63,483 nucleotides of DNA from NCBI GenBank assembly GCA_966211965.1, contig CBIHON010000030.1, positions 1 to 63,483 on the forward strand, read 5' to 3'. A program made the position numbers and the translations under genes. Positions within the stretch are counted from its first letter, which is position 1. Each line of letters starts with the position of its first letter. The DNA is from CBIHON01 sp966211965 (lineage in GTDB: Bacteria; Pseudomonadota; Gammaproteobacteria; Burkholderiales; Burkholderiaceae_D). Under the pieces are notes generated by a model, which did no database searches, was not told the origin of the DNA, and saw nothing but the letters and a program-made list of their open reading frames with translations. Positions 17,055-25,683 of the stretch are shown in pieces.

Positions 17055-17792
17055 ATGAAAATTCTTATCAGTAATGACGATGGATATTTAGCGCCGGGTA
17101 TCGCTGCCTTGGCCGAGGCGCTGGCTCCCATTGCTGAGATTGTTGTGGTGGCGCCGGATAGCAATCGCTCAGGCAGTTCCAATTCGCTCACACTGGATCG
17201 CCCATTGTCGGTTCAGCGCGCTGCCAACGGGTTTTATTTCGTCAATGGCACGCCTTCGGATTGTGTGCATGTGGCATTGACCGGGATGTTGTCATTCAAG
17301 CCCGACTTGGTGGTATCCGGCATCAATCAAGGACAGAACATGGGCGACGATACCCTGTATTCCGGTACCGTAGCGGCGGCGACCGAAGGCTTCCTGTTCG
17401 GTATTCCTGCGATCGCGTTCTCGCAGGTCGAGAAGGATTGGGCACACCTGGACGCCGCAGCCAAGTTGGCGCGCGACATTGTCGAGCGCCGCTTTGATGC
17501 GCTGCAAAAGCCTTATTTGCTCAACGTAAATATACCGAACTTGCCCTATGAATCCTTGAAGCGCGTGGTCGTGACGCGGCTGGGTAAACGGCACATGTCG
17601 GAGGCCGTGATCCGGGCGCAGGACCCGCACGGCCGCGAAATTTTCTGGATCGGTCCGCCGGGGGCTGCCAAAGACGCCGGCGAGGGCACGGATTTCCATG
17701 CGACTGCGATGGGTTGCGTTTCCATCACGCCGCTGCAAATCGATCTGACGCATACTGCACAATTGGACGCTCTCAAGAAAGGTTTGCTATGA
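17055..17792 (+). CDS. surE: 5'/3'-nucleotidase SurE
   Basis: Metal-dependent nucleoside monophosphate phosphatase of the stationary-phase survival operon. The ATG at 17055 gives 245 residues beginning MKILISNDDGYLAPG, with metal ligands Asp8/Asp9 and the SGSSNSLT loop. The open frame extends back to 16695, but that part runs through the pseudogene and is not coding. The stop overlaps the pcm start (ATGA). The order surE-pcm-nlpD-rpoS is the conserved proteobacterial arrangement. Confidence 0.96.
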   Translation: MKILISNDDGYLAPGIAALAEALAPIAEIVVVAPDSNRSGSSNSLTLDRPLSVQRAANGFYFVNGTPSDCVHVALTGMLSFKPDLVVSGINQGQNMGDDTLYSGTVAAATEGFLFGIPAIAFSQVEKDWAHLDAAAKLARDIVERRFDALQKPYLLNVNIPNLPYESLKRVVVTRLGKRHMSEAVIRAQDPHGREIFWIGPPGAAKDAGEGTDFHATAMGCVSITPLQIDLTHTAQLDALKKGLL

Positions 17793-18652
17793 CGGGCAAG
17801 AGCAAGAATTTCCCGCTGCAGCTTTCCTCAGTAGTCGACAAATCTTCGAAGACGGCGCGCAACACACCTTTATCCTCTCCCAAAATTGCAACCCCACAAA
17901 CTGCCACCCGGAATGCGGCGCGCGACGTAAGCCGTCTCGCCGCGCAAAATGCGTTGCAGGGGCAATCCGGGGTGCGGGCAGCGGCTGTTCCGGCACCACC
18001 CGAGCAGGCTCGACCCTTGGTTTCGGATGCGGTGCGCGCAGCCATGGTGGCGCGGGTGGCCAAGCAGGGCGTCAAGGATGCCAAGGTGTTGGCTGCAATG
18101 GAGGCGGTGCCGCGCCATTTGTTCATGGAGCCAGGTTTGGCGAGCCAGGCTTACGTCGATGCCTCGTTGCCGATCGGCCATCATCAGACGATTTCCCAGC
18201 CTTATATCGTGGCGCGAATGATCGAAGTCATGCGCAACGGCGGCATTTTGAACCGGGTGCTCGAAATCGGCACCGGGTGCGGCTATCAGGCTGCAGTGTT
18301 GTCCCTGGTCGCCAAGGAGGTGTATTCGATTGAGCGCATCAAACCTCTGCATGAACTGGCGAAAGCCAACCTGCGTCCGTTGCGTATTGCGAATATCCGT
18401 TTGCATTACGGAGATGGTATGCTTGGACTCCCGCAAGCGGGGCCGTTCGACGGTATTATCCTGGCTGCAGCCGGCCTGGAAGTGCCGCAAGCCCTGCTGG
18501 ATCAAATGACGATCGGTGGCCGCCTTGTTGCGCCGGTTGGGGCGCGTCATCAGGTATTGCAACTCATCGAGCGCATGAGCCAGTTCGAGTGGACCAGCAC
18601 AACGCTGGAAGATTGTCATTTTGTGCCGCTTCGCGCCGGCACGGTGTCTTAA
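17789..18652 (+). CDS. pcm: Protein-L-isoaspartate O-methyltransferase
   Basis: Repairs isoaspartyl residues in damaged proteins using S-adenosylmethionine. Start at 17789 overlaps the surE stop and gives 287 residues, about 75 more than the usual enzyme. The extra N-terminus (Ser/Thr/Ala-rich, low complexity, predicted disordered) ends near residue 75. The catalytic domain then shows VPRHLFMEPGLASQAYVD, GHHQTISQPYIVARM and the SAM motif VLEIGTGCGYQAAVL. An in-frame start nearer the domain could exist, but the overlap with surE favours the long form. Confidence 0.94.
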   Translation: MTGKSKNFPLQLSSVVDKSSKTARNTPLSSPKIATPQTATRNAARDVSRLAAQNALQGQSGVRAAAVPAPPEQARPLVSDAVRAAMVARVAKQGVKDAKVLAAMEAVPRHLFMEPGLASQAYVDASLPIGHHQTISQPYIVARMIEVMRNGGILNRVLEIGTGCGYQAAVLSLVAKEVYSIERIKPLHELAKANLRPLRIANIRLHYGDGMLGLPQAGPFDGIILAAAGLEVPQALLDQMTIGGRLVAPVGARHQVLQLIERMSQFEWTSTTLEDCHFVPLRAGTVS

Positions 18653-18694
18653 AAGTAAGAATGTAAGAATGCTTGGTGCAATAAATTGAACGTA

Positions 18695-19729
18695 ATGAGA
18701 ATGAAAAAAAATCGCCTGGGATTAATGTTGGCCTCGGTCGGCTTGGTTGCCGGCTGTGGCACATCGCCTCGCAGCCCGGCCCCCGTAGTTGACCGTACGC
18801 CAGGGCCGGCGGTCAAGCCGGTTGATACGGTGGCTTCCAAACCGGTGCCACCCCCAAGCGCCGCGAAACCGGCTCCGATCAAAGCCGACAGTCATGGTTA
18901 CTACACGGTCAGGCGCGGCGATACGCTGTATCGTATAGCGCTCGATATTGGTCAGAGTTACCGTGACATCATCGCCTGGAATAATCTTGCCGATCCTAAC
19001 GACATCAAGGTCGATCAGGTGCTGCGCGTGCTGCCGCCTGAACCGGGCGCTACACCAAGCAGCGTGCAGACCGCCAGCGTTGCAAGTGTGCCCGCAGTCG
19101 AAGTCAAGCCGCTGCCGGCTGCTGCAACCGTACCGGCGGTGCCGTCCGCCCCATCCGCCTCATCATCTTCGATTCCCAACAAGTCCGGACCGCGTGGTGA
19201 CAAGCGCCCGTATTCTGACGCTGCACTCGCGGAACTGCAGAGGCCGGATACTCCAGTCGCAGCAGTTGCATTCACTGCCCCGGCATCTGCCGTTTCAAGA
19301 GCTGCCGAGATAAAACCGGCAGAGAAAAGCGCGGAAGCACCCGCTGCCTCGGTTGCCGAAGAAGAAAGCGTATCGTGGATGTGGCCAGCCGATGGCAAGA
19401 TCGTGGCTAGCTTTGACGAAGGCAAGAAAGGGATTGATATCGCAGGCAAGGCCGGTCAGCAGGTGGTTGCCGCCGGATCGGGAAAGGTGATGTACGCTGG
19501 CAGCGGTATTCGCGGCTACGGCAATTTGGTGATTGTCAAACATACCAGTAACTTATTGTCGGCCTACGCACATAATAAAACCATCCTTGTCAAAGAGGGT
19601 CAAATTGTCAACAAAGGACAAAAGATCGCGGAGATGGGAAATTCCGACGCCGATGCAGTAAAACTGCACTTCGAGATTCGGCAGCAAGGCAAACCTGTCG
19701 ATCCTTCAAAATTTTTGCCGAACCGTTAA
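18695..19729 (+). CDS. nlpD: NlpD-type lipoprotein, LysM plus degenerate M23 (LytM) domain
   Basis: Outer-membrane lipoprotein that activates a cell-wall amidase at division. A lipobox (LVAGC) follows a short signal. A LysM domain (YYTVRRGDTLYRIA to QVLRVLPP, about residues 70-115), a Pro/Ala/Ser-rich linker and a C-terminal LytM domain (from VSWMWPADGKIVASF) complete it. The zinc-site His of active M23 peptidases is replaced (GIDIAG), so it should be an activator, not a hydrolase. Start choice is uncertain: ATG 18695, ATG 18701 or TTG 18686. The stop abuts the rpoS ATG (TAAATG). rpoS promoters often lie inside this gene. Confidence 0.93.
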   Translation: MRMKKNRLGLMLASVGLVAGCGTSPRSPAPVVDRTPGPAVKPVDTVASKPVPPPSAAKPAPIKADSHGYYTVRRGDTLYRIALDIGQSYRDIIAWNNLADPNDIKVDQVLRVLPPEPGATPSSVQTASVASVPAVEVKPLPAAATVPAVPSAPSASSSSIPNKSGPRGDKRPYSDAALAELQRPDTPVAAVAFTAPASAVSRAAEIKPAEKSAEAPAASVAEEESVSWMWPADGKIVASFDEGKKGIDIAGKAGQQVVAAGSGKVMYAGSGIRGYGNLVIVKHTSNLLSAYAHNKTILVKEGQIVNKGQKIAEMGNSDADAVKLHFEIRQQGKPVDPSKFLPNR

Positions 19730-20767
19730 ATGACCCGCCCACCCCACGAGCACCAGCCGCAGGATGACGACACCTTGTCAGACGACTTGACTGACGATAT
19801 GCCGCTTCATGCCGATGGTGAGCGGGGGAGCGGACTTGTCGACGACATGGAGATGGCGGATCGGGAAACGCCCGGCATCGTTGTCGTGATCGATAACGTG
19901 GATGAGTTGAAGACGGTGCTCGCCGCTGAACTGTCCACCGATACCACCCAGCATTACCTCAATCAGATCGGTACCCGGCCCTTGCTTTCGGTTGCAGAAG
20001 AAGTGCATTTCGCCACTTTGGCCAAGGCGGGCAATTTCGCTGCGCGCCAGAAAATGATCGAGCACAACCTGCGTCTGGTGGTTTCGATCGCCAAGCACTA
20101 CATCAATCGCGGCGTCGTGTTGCTGGACTTGATCGAAGAAGGCAATCTGGGTTTGATGCGCGCGATCGACAAGTTCGAACCGGAGCGAGGTTTCCGCTTT
20201 TCTACCTATGCGACCTGGTGGATACGTCAAAGCATCGAACGTGCGATCATGAACCAAGCGCGCACAGTGCGTTTGCCGGTGCACATGGTGCGCGAATTGA
20301 ATCAGATCCTGCGCGCCAAATACCATCTGGAAGCCCAGCATCACGACGGCAAGGATGCGACAGCGGAAGATATCGCCCACCTGGTGGGGCGTCCGATTGA
20401 AGACGTGCAGGATATCCTTGCGCTATCCGAACATGCGACGTCGCTTGATGCTCCGCTCGACAACGATCCGCAGGCCAGCTTGATGGATATGCTGCCGGGT
20501 GATCATGAGGATGGGCCGGATTCGCGTGCCGAGCATCATGAGATGACGATCCTTGTGCGCGACTGGCTCACCAAACTGCCTGACAAGCAGCGCATCGTGA
20601 TCATGCGCCGCTTCGGCCTGGATAATGACGACCCCGCGACGCTCGAGGAACTGGCGGCCGAAATGAGCGTGACGCGCGAGCGCGTGCGGCAAATTCAGCA
20701 AGAGGCTCTGGTCAAACTCAAGCGTGCCTTGACCGCGCGTGGTGTAGGCAAGGATTCCTTGCTGTGA
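19730..20767 (+). CDS. rpoS: RNA polymerase sigma factor RpoS (sigma-38)
   Basis: Stationary-phase and general-stress sigma factor. After an acidic, variable N-terminus of about 65 residues come regions 1.2 and 2 (NLRLVVSIAKHYINRG, LLDLIEEGNLGLMRAID, FRFSTYATWWIRQSIERAIM), region 3 (TVRLPVHMVRELNQIL) and region 4 with the -35-binding helix (MSVTRERVRQIQQEAL). Length 345 is normal for Burkholderiales. The ATG directly follows the nlpD stop, which implies translational coupling in addition to promoters within nlpD. Confidence 0.98.
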   Translation: MTRPPHEHQPQDDDTLSDDLTDDMPLHADGERGSGLVDDMEMADRETPGIVVVIDNVDELKTVLAAELSTDTTQHYLNQIGTRPLLSVAEEVHFATLAKAGNFAARQKMIEHNLRLVVSIAKHYINRGVVLLDLIEEGNLGLMRAIDKFEPERGFRFSTYATWWIRQSIERAIMNQARTVRLPVHMVRELNQILRAKYHLEAQHHDGKDATAEDIAHLVGRPIEDVQDILALSEHATSLDAPLDNDPQASLMDMLPGDHEDGPDSRAEHHEMTILVRDWLTKLPDKQRIVIMRRFGLDNDDPATLEELAAEMSVTRERVRQIQQEALVKLKRALTARGVGKDSLL

Positions 20768-20892
20768 ACCTGGTTTTGTGCCTGTCGCGGACGTCCTGGG
20801 TTGTCGCCCTGTCGTAGCGATGATGGCAAATTCCTAATTCTAATTTCAATAAATTCGGGGCGAGACGTACCCGATAATCCGACTCTGTTCTT

Positions 20893-22245
20893 ATGCTACA
20901 CAATATCATCGATATCGAATCCCTCGACATGGAGGCCCGCGGCATTGGCCATTTGCAAAATGAAGACGGTACGCAGGGCAAGGTAGTCTTTGTCGAGGGC
21001 GCCCTGCCGGGAGAACGCGTTGGTTTCCAACCCTTCCGCAAGAAGGCGAAATGGGAAGCAGCAACCATGACGGAACTGCACCGTGAATCGGCTATGCGAG
21101 TCAAGCCGAAGTGCGCCTATTTCGGCGTCTGCGGCGGCTGCGCGATGCAACACCTGGAGCCCTCCGCCCAAGTCGCGATCAAACAGCGCGTACTTGAGGA
21201 TAATCTCAAACACATCGGCAAGGTCAAGCCTGAAACTATGTTGCGCCCCATCTATGGCCCGACTTGGGGATACCGCTATCGCGCCCGTATTTCCGTACGA
21301 AACGTGGTCAAGAAGGGAGGTGTTCTGGTCGGTTTCCATGAGAGAAAATCATCTTTCATTACCGACATGAAAGCCTGCGAAATATTGCCGGCCAATGTCT
21401 CGGCCATGCTGGTCCCGCTACGGCAATTGATTGCCTCGCTTTCGATCATGGAACAGGTGCCACAGATCGAACTTGCGGTGGGAGAGGGGCAGGGCGAGAC
21501 GGTTACTGCGATGGTGTTGCGGGTCATGGCGCCGCTCACAATGGTGGATGAGGACAAACTGAAGGCATTCGCCGATCAATATCAGGTGCAGTGGTGGCTG
21601 CAGACGGCTGGTCCGGATTCTGTCTATCAATTCTATCCAACCGACACCCAGTTGCATTATGCATTACCTGAGTTCGGTGTCAGGATGCCCTTCAAGCCGA
21701 CCGATTTCACGCAGGTTAATCACCAGATCAATCGTGTTCTTGTGGAGCGTGCTCTACGCCTGCTGGACGTGCAACCCCAAGAGCGCATTGCCGACCTGTT
21801 TTGCGGACTAGGAAATTTCACCTTGCCGATCGCGACTCTGGCGCGCCAAGTGGTGGGCATAGAAGGCAGCGCCACGCTGACCGAGCGGGCGCAAAGTAAT
21901 GCGCAATTCAATGGCTTGGGTGAAAAGACTGCGTTTTATAGTCGCAACTTGTTCGAGGTGACGCCGGATGATTTGGCGGCATTGGGAAAATTCGACCGTT
22001 TCTTGATCGATCCTCCGCGTGAGGGGGCAATGGCTGTGTGTGAGGCCTTGGCTGAATTGGGCGAGGCGCGGCAAGATTTGAAACCCAGGCGCATCGTCTA
22101 CGTCTCCTGCAACCCGTCAACTCTTGCGCGCGATGCCGCTTTGCTGGTGAACGGCGGCTATGTGCTGAAGCAAGCAGGCGTGGTAAATATGTTTCCGCAC
22201 ACTGCCCACGTCGAATCGATTGCGGTGTTTGATTTGCCGGAATAA
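20893..22245 (+). CDS. rlmD: 23S rRNA (uracil-1939-C5)-methyltransferase
   Basis: SAM-dependent RNA m5U methyltransferase. The 450-residue protein has an N-terminal TRAM region, an iron-sulfur cluster motif (KCAYFGVCGGCAMQHL, plus a Cys in DMKACEIL), the SAM-binding site around DLFCGLGNFTLPIA, and the catalytic YVSCNPSTLARD. The complete Cys set identifies RlmD/RumA rather than TrmA. ATG 20893 is the only reasonable start. It is transcribed convergently with the Bax-inhibitor-like gene, with a shared terminator between them. Confidence 0.95.
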   Translation: MLHNIIDIESLDMEARGIGHLQNEDGTQGKVVFVEGALPGERVGFQPFRKKAKWEAATMTELHRESAMRVKPKCAYFGVCGGCAMQHLEPSAQVAIKQRVLEDNLKHIGKVKPETMLRPIYGPTWGYRYRARISVRNVVKKGGVLVGFHERKSSFITDMKACEILPANVSAMLVPLRQLIASLSIMEQVPQIELAVGEGQGETVTAMVLRVMAPLTMVDEDKLKAFADQYQVQWWLQTAGPDSVYQFYPTDTQLHYALPEFGVRMPFKPTDFTQVNHQINRVLVERALRLLDVQPQERIADLFCGLGNFTLPIATLARQVVGIEGSATLTERAQSNAQFNGLGEKTAFYSRNLFEVTPDDLAALGKFDRFLIDPPREGAMAVCEALAELGEARQDLKPRRIVYVSCNPSTLARDAALLVNGGYVLKQAGVVNMFPHTAHVESIAVFDLPE

Positions 22246-22269
22246 AAAACTTCTCAAGAATTGAGATCA

Positions 22270-22297
22270 AAAAAGCCGACCCGCAGGTCGGCTTTTT
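22270..22297. terminator. Bidirectional rho-independent terminator
   Basis: AAAAAGCCGACC (22270-22281), loop CGCA, GGTCGGCTTTTT (22286-22297): a perfect 12-bp stem with A-tract and T-tract on either side, between the convergent rlmD and YccA-like genes. Confidence 0.93.
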
Positions 22298-22311
22298 ACA
22301 GGTGTTTCAGC

Positions 22312-23004
22312 TTAATCGCGGCTGCCGCCAAAAATTCCCAGCAGCGCAAGCAGATTGGAAAAAATGTTATACACGTCGAGATAGATGTTGAGCGTTGCCG
22401 AAATGTAGTTGGTTTCGCCGCCATTGATGATTTGCTGCACGTCATACAGGATGTAGGCAGAAAAAATCGCAATCGCGACTACCGAGATCGTCAGATAAAG
22501 TGCCGGTATTTGCAGGAAGATATTTGCTGCTGCCGCTACCAGGATAACCAGGACACCGGCGAACAGCCATTTTCCCAAGCCGGAAAAATCACGCTTGGAA
22601 ACGGTGGCAATGCTCGCCATTACCCCAAGTATCGCCGCCGTCCCGCCAAACGCAGTCATAATCAGCGATGCTCCATTCGAAAAGCCCAGGATATGGCCGA
22701 TCAGACGTGACAGCATCAGGCCCATGAAGAAGGTGAATCCTAGCAGCAGCGCAACGCCCCATCCGGAATTCTTGGTTCTCTCGATCGCAAAGAAAAAGCC
22801 GAATGCAATCGCCAGGAAGGCAATAAAGCCAATGAACGGGCTGCCGGAAAAGAAGGAAAACCTGAACTGTACGCCAAGCCAAGCACCGAGAATGGTCGGA
22901 ATCATCGAAATAGCGAGCAGCCAGTAGGTATTGCGCAAGACGCGATGGCGTGTCACCAAGGAGTCGCTGGATAGATCATAAGTTTGCTGTAAGTTTTGGT
23001 CCAT
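22312..23004 (-). CDS. Bax inhibitor-1/YccA family membrane protein
   Basis: Multipass inner-membrane protein of 230 residues with about seven hydrophobic segments and the family's C-terminal ALYLTISVVAIAIFSAYILY and YDVQQIINGG motif. E. coli relatives YccA and YbhL/YbhM modulate the FtsH protease or calcium leakage. Start taken at 23004, where GGAGGGAAT gives a strong ribosome site; the frame is open 18 codons further but without such a site. The window also encodes HflK and HflC, which regulate FtsH, so a functional link is conceivable but not shown. Confidence 0.92.
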   Translation of the reverse strand: MDQNLQQTYDLSSDSLVTRHRVLRNTYWLLAISMIPTILGAWLGVQFRFSFFSGSPFIGFIAFLAIAFGFFFAIERTKNSGWGVALLLGFTFFMGLMLSRLIGHILGFSNGASLIMTAFGGTAAILGVMASIATVSKRDFSGLGKWLFAGVLVILVAAAANIFLQIPALYLTISVVAIAIFSAYILYDVQQIINGGETNYISATLNIYLDVYNIFSNLLALLGIFGGSRD

Positions 23005-23125
23005 ATTCCCTCCAATAAGTTTGTAAGCTTGCAATGCTGCAAAAGCATAACATGGCAAACTTCAGTATAGGATGGCTGCGGGTGGTTGAAGTTCGTGTTT
23101 CCCTCGCATAGATATCACTATGTCA

Positions 23126-23155
23126 TTCATATATGAGGGGGTTTCATGTTAGAAT
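23126..23155 (+). promoter_or_regulatory. Candidate extended -10 promoter for ndk
   Basis: TTCATA (23126-23131), 18-bp spacer, then TGT-TAGAAT (-10 at 23150-23155). The TGn extension and 5/6 match to TATAAT make it plausible. An imperfect inverted repeat (CCCTCGCATA / TATATGAGGG, 23101-23140) overlaps its upstream part. Confidence 0.5.
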
Positions 23156-23217
23156 CAAAGGTTGGTTGAATTCTCTTGGCTTGTCCTAACCCTTTCTTTT
23201 TATTGGAGTTTTTACAG

Positions 23218-23643
23218 ATGGCAATCGAACGTACCCTGTCGATTATTAAACCTGACGCAGTCGCAAAAAACGTAATCGGTCAGATCTATTCCCGTTTTGA
23301 AAATGCCGGCCTGAAAATCATCGCTGCCCGCATGATTCACCTGTCCCGTACCGAAGCGGAAGGTTTCTATGCTGTACACAGCGCCCGCCCATTTTTCAAG
23401 GATTTGGTCGATTTCATGGTTTCCGGTCCGGTGATCGTGCAGGTGTTGGAAGGGGAAAACGCCATTGCGAAGCACCGTGACCTGATGGGCGCGACCGATC
23501 CGAAGAAGGCCGAGAAGGGCACGATCCGCGCTGATTTCGCCGATTCGATCGACGCCAATGCGGTGCATGGTTCCGATGCCGCAGAAACCGCCGCAGTCGA
23601 AATCGCTTATTTCTTCCCGACTCTGAACATCTATTCGCGTTAA
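23218..23643 (+). CDS. ndk: Nucleoside diphosphate kinase
   Basis: Transfers the gamma phosphate between nucleoside triphosphates and diphosphates through a phosphohistidine. The 141-residue protein starts MAIERTLSIIKPDAV, with the active-site His117 in NAVHGSDA. The start at 23218 follows a TTGGAG ribosome site; the frame opens upstream at 23176 but only the 141-residue form matches the family. It leads into rlmN 67 bp downstream, and the two head a long co-directional block. Confidence 0.98.
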   Translation: MAIERTLSIIKPDAVAKNVIGQIYSRFENAGLKIIAARMIHLSRTEAEGFYAVHSARPFFKDLVDFMVSGPVIVQVLEGENAIAKHRDLMGATDPKKAEKGTIRADFADSIDANAVHGSDAAETAAVEIAYFFPTLNIYSR

Positions 23644-23710
23644 TTGATGCGCCGCTTGTTCCCGCTCAAATCTTTGGGTGGGCGGACGGGCGGCGTGATG
23701 AAGTGGCACT

Positions 23711-24880
23711 ATGACGGTTCTTACCAATCTGCTGGACCTTGATCCCGGACAACTCGTCGCGTATTGCGCCGCGTTGGGTGAGAAGCCGTTTCGCGCCAAG
23801 CAGTTGCAGCGCTGGATACATCAATTCGGCGCCAGCAATTTCGATGCGATGACCGATCTGGCGAAGTCGTTGCGCGACAAGCTCGCGACACGTGCCGTAA
23901 TCAGTGCCCCCGCTGTGATCAGTGATCACACTTCGTCCGACGGTACCCGTAAATGGCTGCTCGATGTCGGTCAAGGCAATGCAGTCGAGACTGTTTTTAT
24001 CCCGGAAGAAAATCGCGGCACGCTATGCATTTCGACGCAGGCGGGCTGTGCAGTCAATTGCCGCTTTTGTTCGACCGGCAAGCAAGGGTTTAACCGCAAC
24101 CTGACAGTTGGCGAAATCATCGGCCAACTGTGGATGGCTGAGTTTGAATTGCGCAGGACCAAAGGCATCGAGCCCGGTCCAAAAGGCGAACGCCAGATCA
24201 CCAATGTTGTAATGATGGGCATGGGTGAGCCTTTGTTGAATTACGAACCCACCGTTACCGCACTGAGACTGATGCTGGATGATAACGCGTATGGCTTGTC
24301 GCGCCGCCGTGTCACGCTCTCAACCAGCGGCGTGGTGCCGATGATTGACAAGCTGTCTCAGGATTGTCCGGTCGCTTTGGCCGTGTCGCTGCATGCGTCG
24401 AACGACGCCTTGCGTGACGGCCTGGTGCCGCTGAATAAAAAATATCCTCTCGTTGAGCTGATGTCGGCCTGCAAACGCTATCTCGACCATGCGCCACGCG
24501 ATTTCATCACGTTTGAGTATTGCATGCTGGACGGCGTGAACGATACGGATGTGCATGCTCGTGAACTGGTGGCGCTGGTGCAGAATGGCACACAAGCAGT
24601 GCCATGCAAATTCAATCTGATTCCGTTCAATCCTTTTCCGGAATCCGGCTTGAAGCGTTCGAATAATCCCCGCATCAAGGCCTTTGCCCAAATCCTGATG
24701 GATGCGGGCATTGTCACTACCATACGCAAGACGCGCGGTGATGACATCGATGCGGCCTGCGGTCAACTGGCCGGTGAAGTGCAGGACCGTACGCGCGTAC
24801 AGGAACGGATGCAAAAAATGGCTGAATATCAAAAGAAATTCGGCAAGGATTTTGGCCGCATCGTGGAGATTCCTTCGTGA
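23711..24880 (+). CDS. rlmN: Dual-specificity 23S rRNA/tRNA (adenine-C2)-methyltransferase RlmN
   Basis: Radical SAM enzyme making m2A2503 in 23S rRNA and m2A37 in a subset of tRNAs. The 389 residues include the radical-SAM motif CAVNCRFC near residue 115, the GGEPL-like MGMGEPLLN, and the C-terminal catalytic Cys in the DIDAACGQL segment. The stop overlaps the pilW start by 4 bp (GTGA). Together with pilW, rodZ, ispG and hisS it forms a conserved proteobacterial order. Confidence 0.97.
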   Translation: MTVLTNLLDLDPGQLVAYCAALGEKPFRAKQLQRWIHQFGASNFDAMTDLAKSLRDKLATRAVISAPAVISDHTSSDGTRKWLLDVGQGNAVETVFIPEENRGTLCISTQAGCAVNCRFCSTGKQGFNRNLTVGEIIGQLWMAEFELRRTKGIEPGPKGERQITNVVMMGMGEPLLNYEPTVTALRLMLDDNAYGLSRRRVTLSTSGVVPMIDKLSQDCPVALAVSLHASNDALRDGLVPLNKKYPLVELMSACKRYLDHAPRDFITFEYCMLDGVNDTDVHARELVALVQNGTQAVPCKFNLIPFNPFPESGLKRSNNPRIKAFAQILMDAGIVTTIRKTRGDDIDAACGQLAGEVQDRTRVQERMQKMAEYQKKFGKDFGRIVEIPS

Positions 24881-25683
24881 ACCGGACATCCTTGTATTAT
24901 TTCTGGATGGCGTCCGTCATAAGCTTGTCTGCGCTGCTCGGCGGCTGTGCCGGCAACCAGGCGACCGCTACCCAGCAAGCGGAGCTGCCTACCAGCTCCG
25001 ATCAGACCGATATCCAGAAGCGTTCCCGTATCCGCCTGCAATTGGCGGTTGGATATTACGAGCAGCGGCAGTGGCCGGTCGCATTGGACGAGGTCAAGCA
25101 AGCCCTGCAGATCGATCCGAATTTTGCGGATGCCTATAGCATGCGTGGCCTGATTTATATGGAAATGGGCGAGACGCGGCTGGCGGAAGAGAGCTTCTTG
25201 CGGGCGATCAAGCTGGCGCCGAATAACCCCGATATGAGCAACAACTATGGCTGGTTCCTGTGCCAGAACGGCCGCGAGCAGGAATCGATCGCCCATTTCG
25301 AGGCGACGCTGAAGAATCGTGCATATCAATCGCCGTGGAAGGCCTTGAACAACGCCGGAGTCTGTAGTTTGAAGTTGAAGGATGTCGCGGCCGCCGAACG
25401 CTATTTTGCGCAAGCTTTTCAGCTCGATCCGGGCAATCTGTCGATCAGCATCAACTTGGCCAAAATATATTATGACCGCGGCGACTATGAGCGTGCGCGG
25501 TTCTACATCGGCCGCGTCGTAAAAGCCGATGTGCTGGATGCCTACGTATTGTGGCTTGCAATCAAGGCTGAACACAAGCTGGGCGACAGGGCGGCGGAGG
25601 CGAGTCTGGCGACGCAACTGCGCCGTCGCCATCCCAATTCTCCAGAGTATGGATCTTATCAACGGGGAGCGTTCGATGAGTGA
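24877..25683 (+). CDS. pilW: Type IV pilus biogenesis lipoprotein PilW/PilF (TPR)
   Basis: Outer-membrane pilotin that assists assembly of the PilQ secretin. The GTG start at 24877 overlaps the rlmN stop. A signal with lipobox LLGGC gives lipidated Cys24. Six tetratricopeptide-like repeats follow (for example VALDEVKQALQIDPNFADAY and ERYFAQAFQLDPGNLSISIN). The length of 268 fits. The gene overlaps the rodZ start by 8 bp. Implies that the organism has type IV pili, though no other pilus gene lies in the window. Confidence 0.93.
   Translation: MNRTSLYYFWMASVISLSALLGGCAGNQATATQQAELPTSSDQTDIQKRSRIRLQLAVGYYEQRQWPVALDEVKQALQIDPNFADAYSMRGLIYMEMGETRLAEESFLRAIKLAPNNPDMSNNYGWFLCQNGREQESIAHFEATLKNRAYQSPWKALNNAGVCSLKLKDVAAAERYFAQAFQLDPGNLSISINLAKIYYDRGDYERARFYIGRVVKADVLDAYVLWLAIKAEHKLGDRAAEASLATQLRRRHPNSPEYGSYQRGAFDE

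Noticed and set aside
16661..17191. 176-codon minus-strand ORF
   Set aside because: Runs through the pseudogene remnant out of frame after MKAILCKAW and through the surE start; not a gene.
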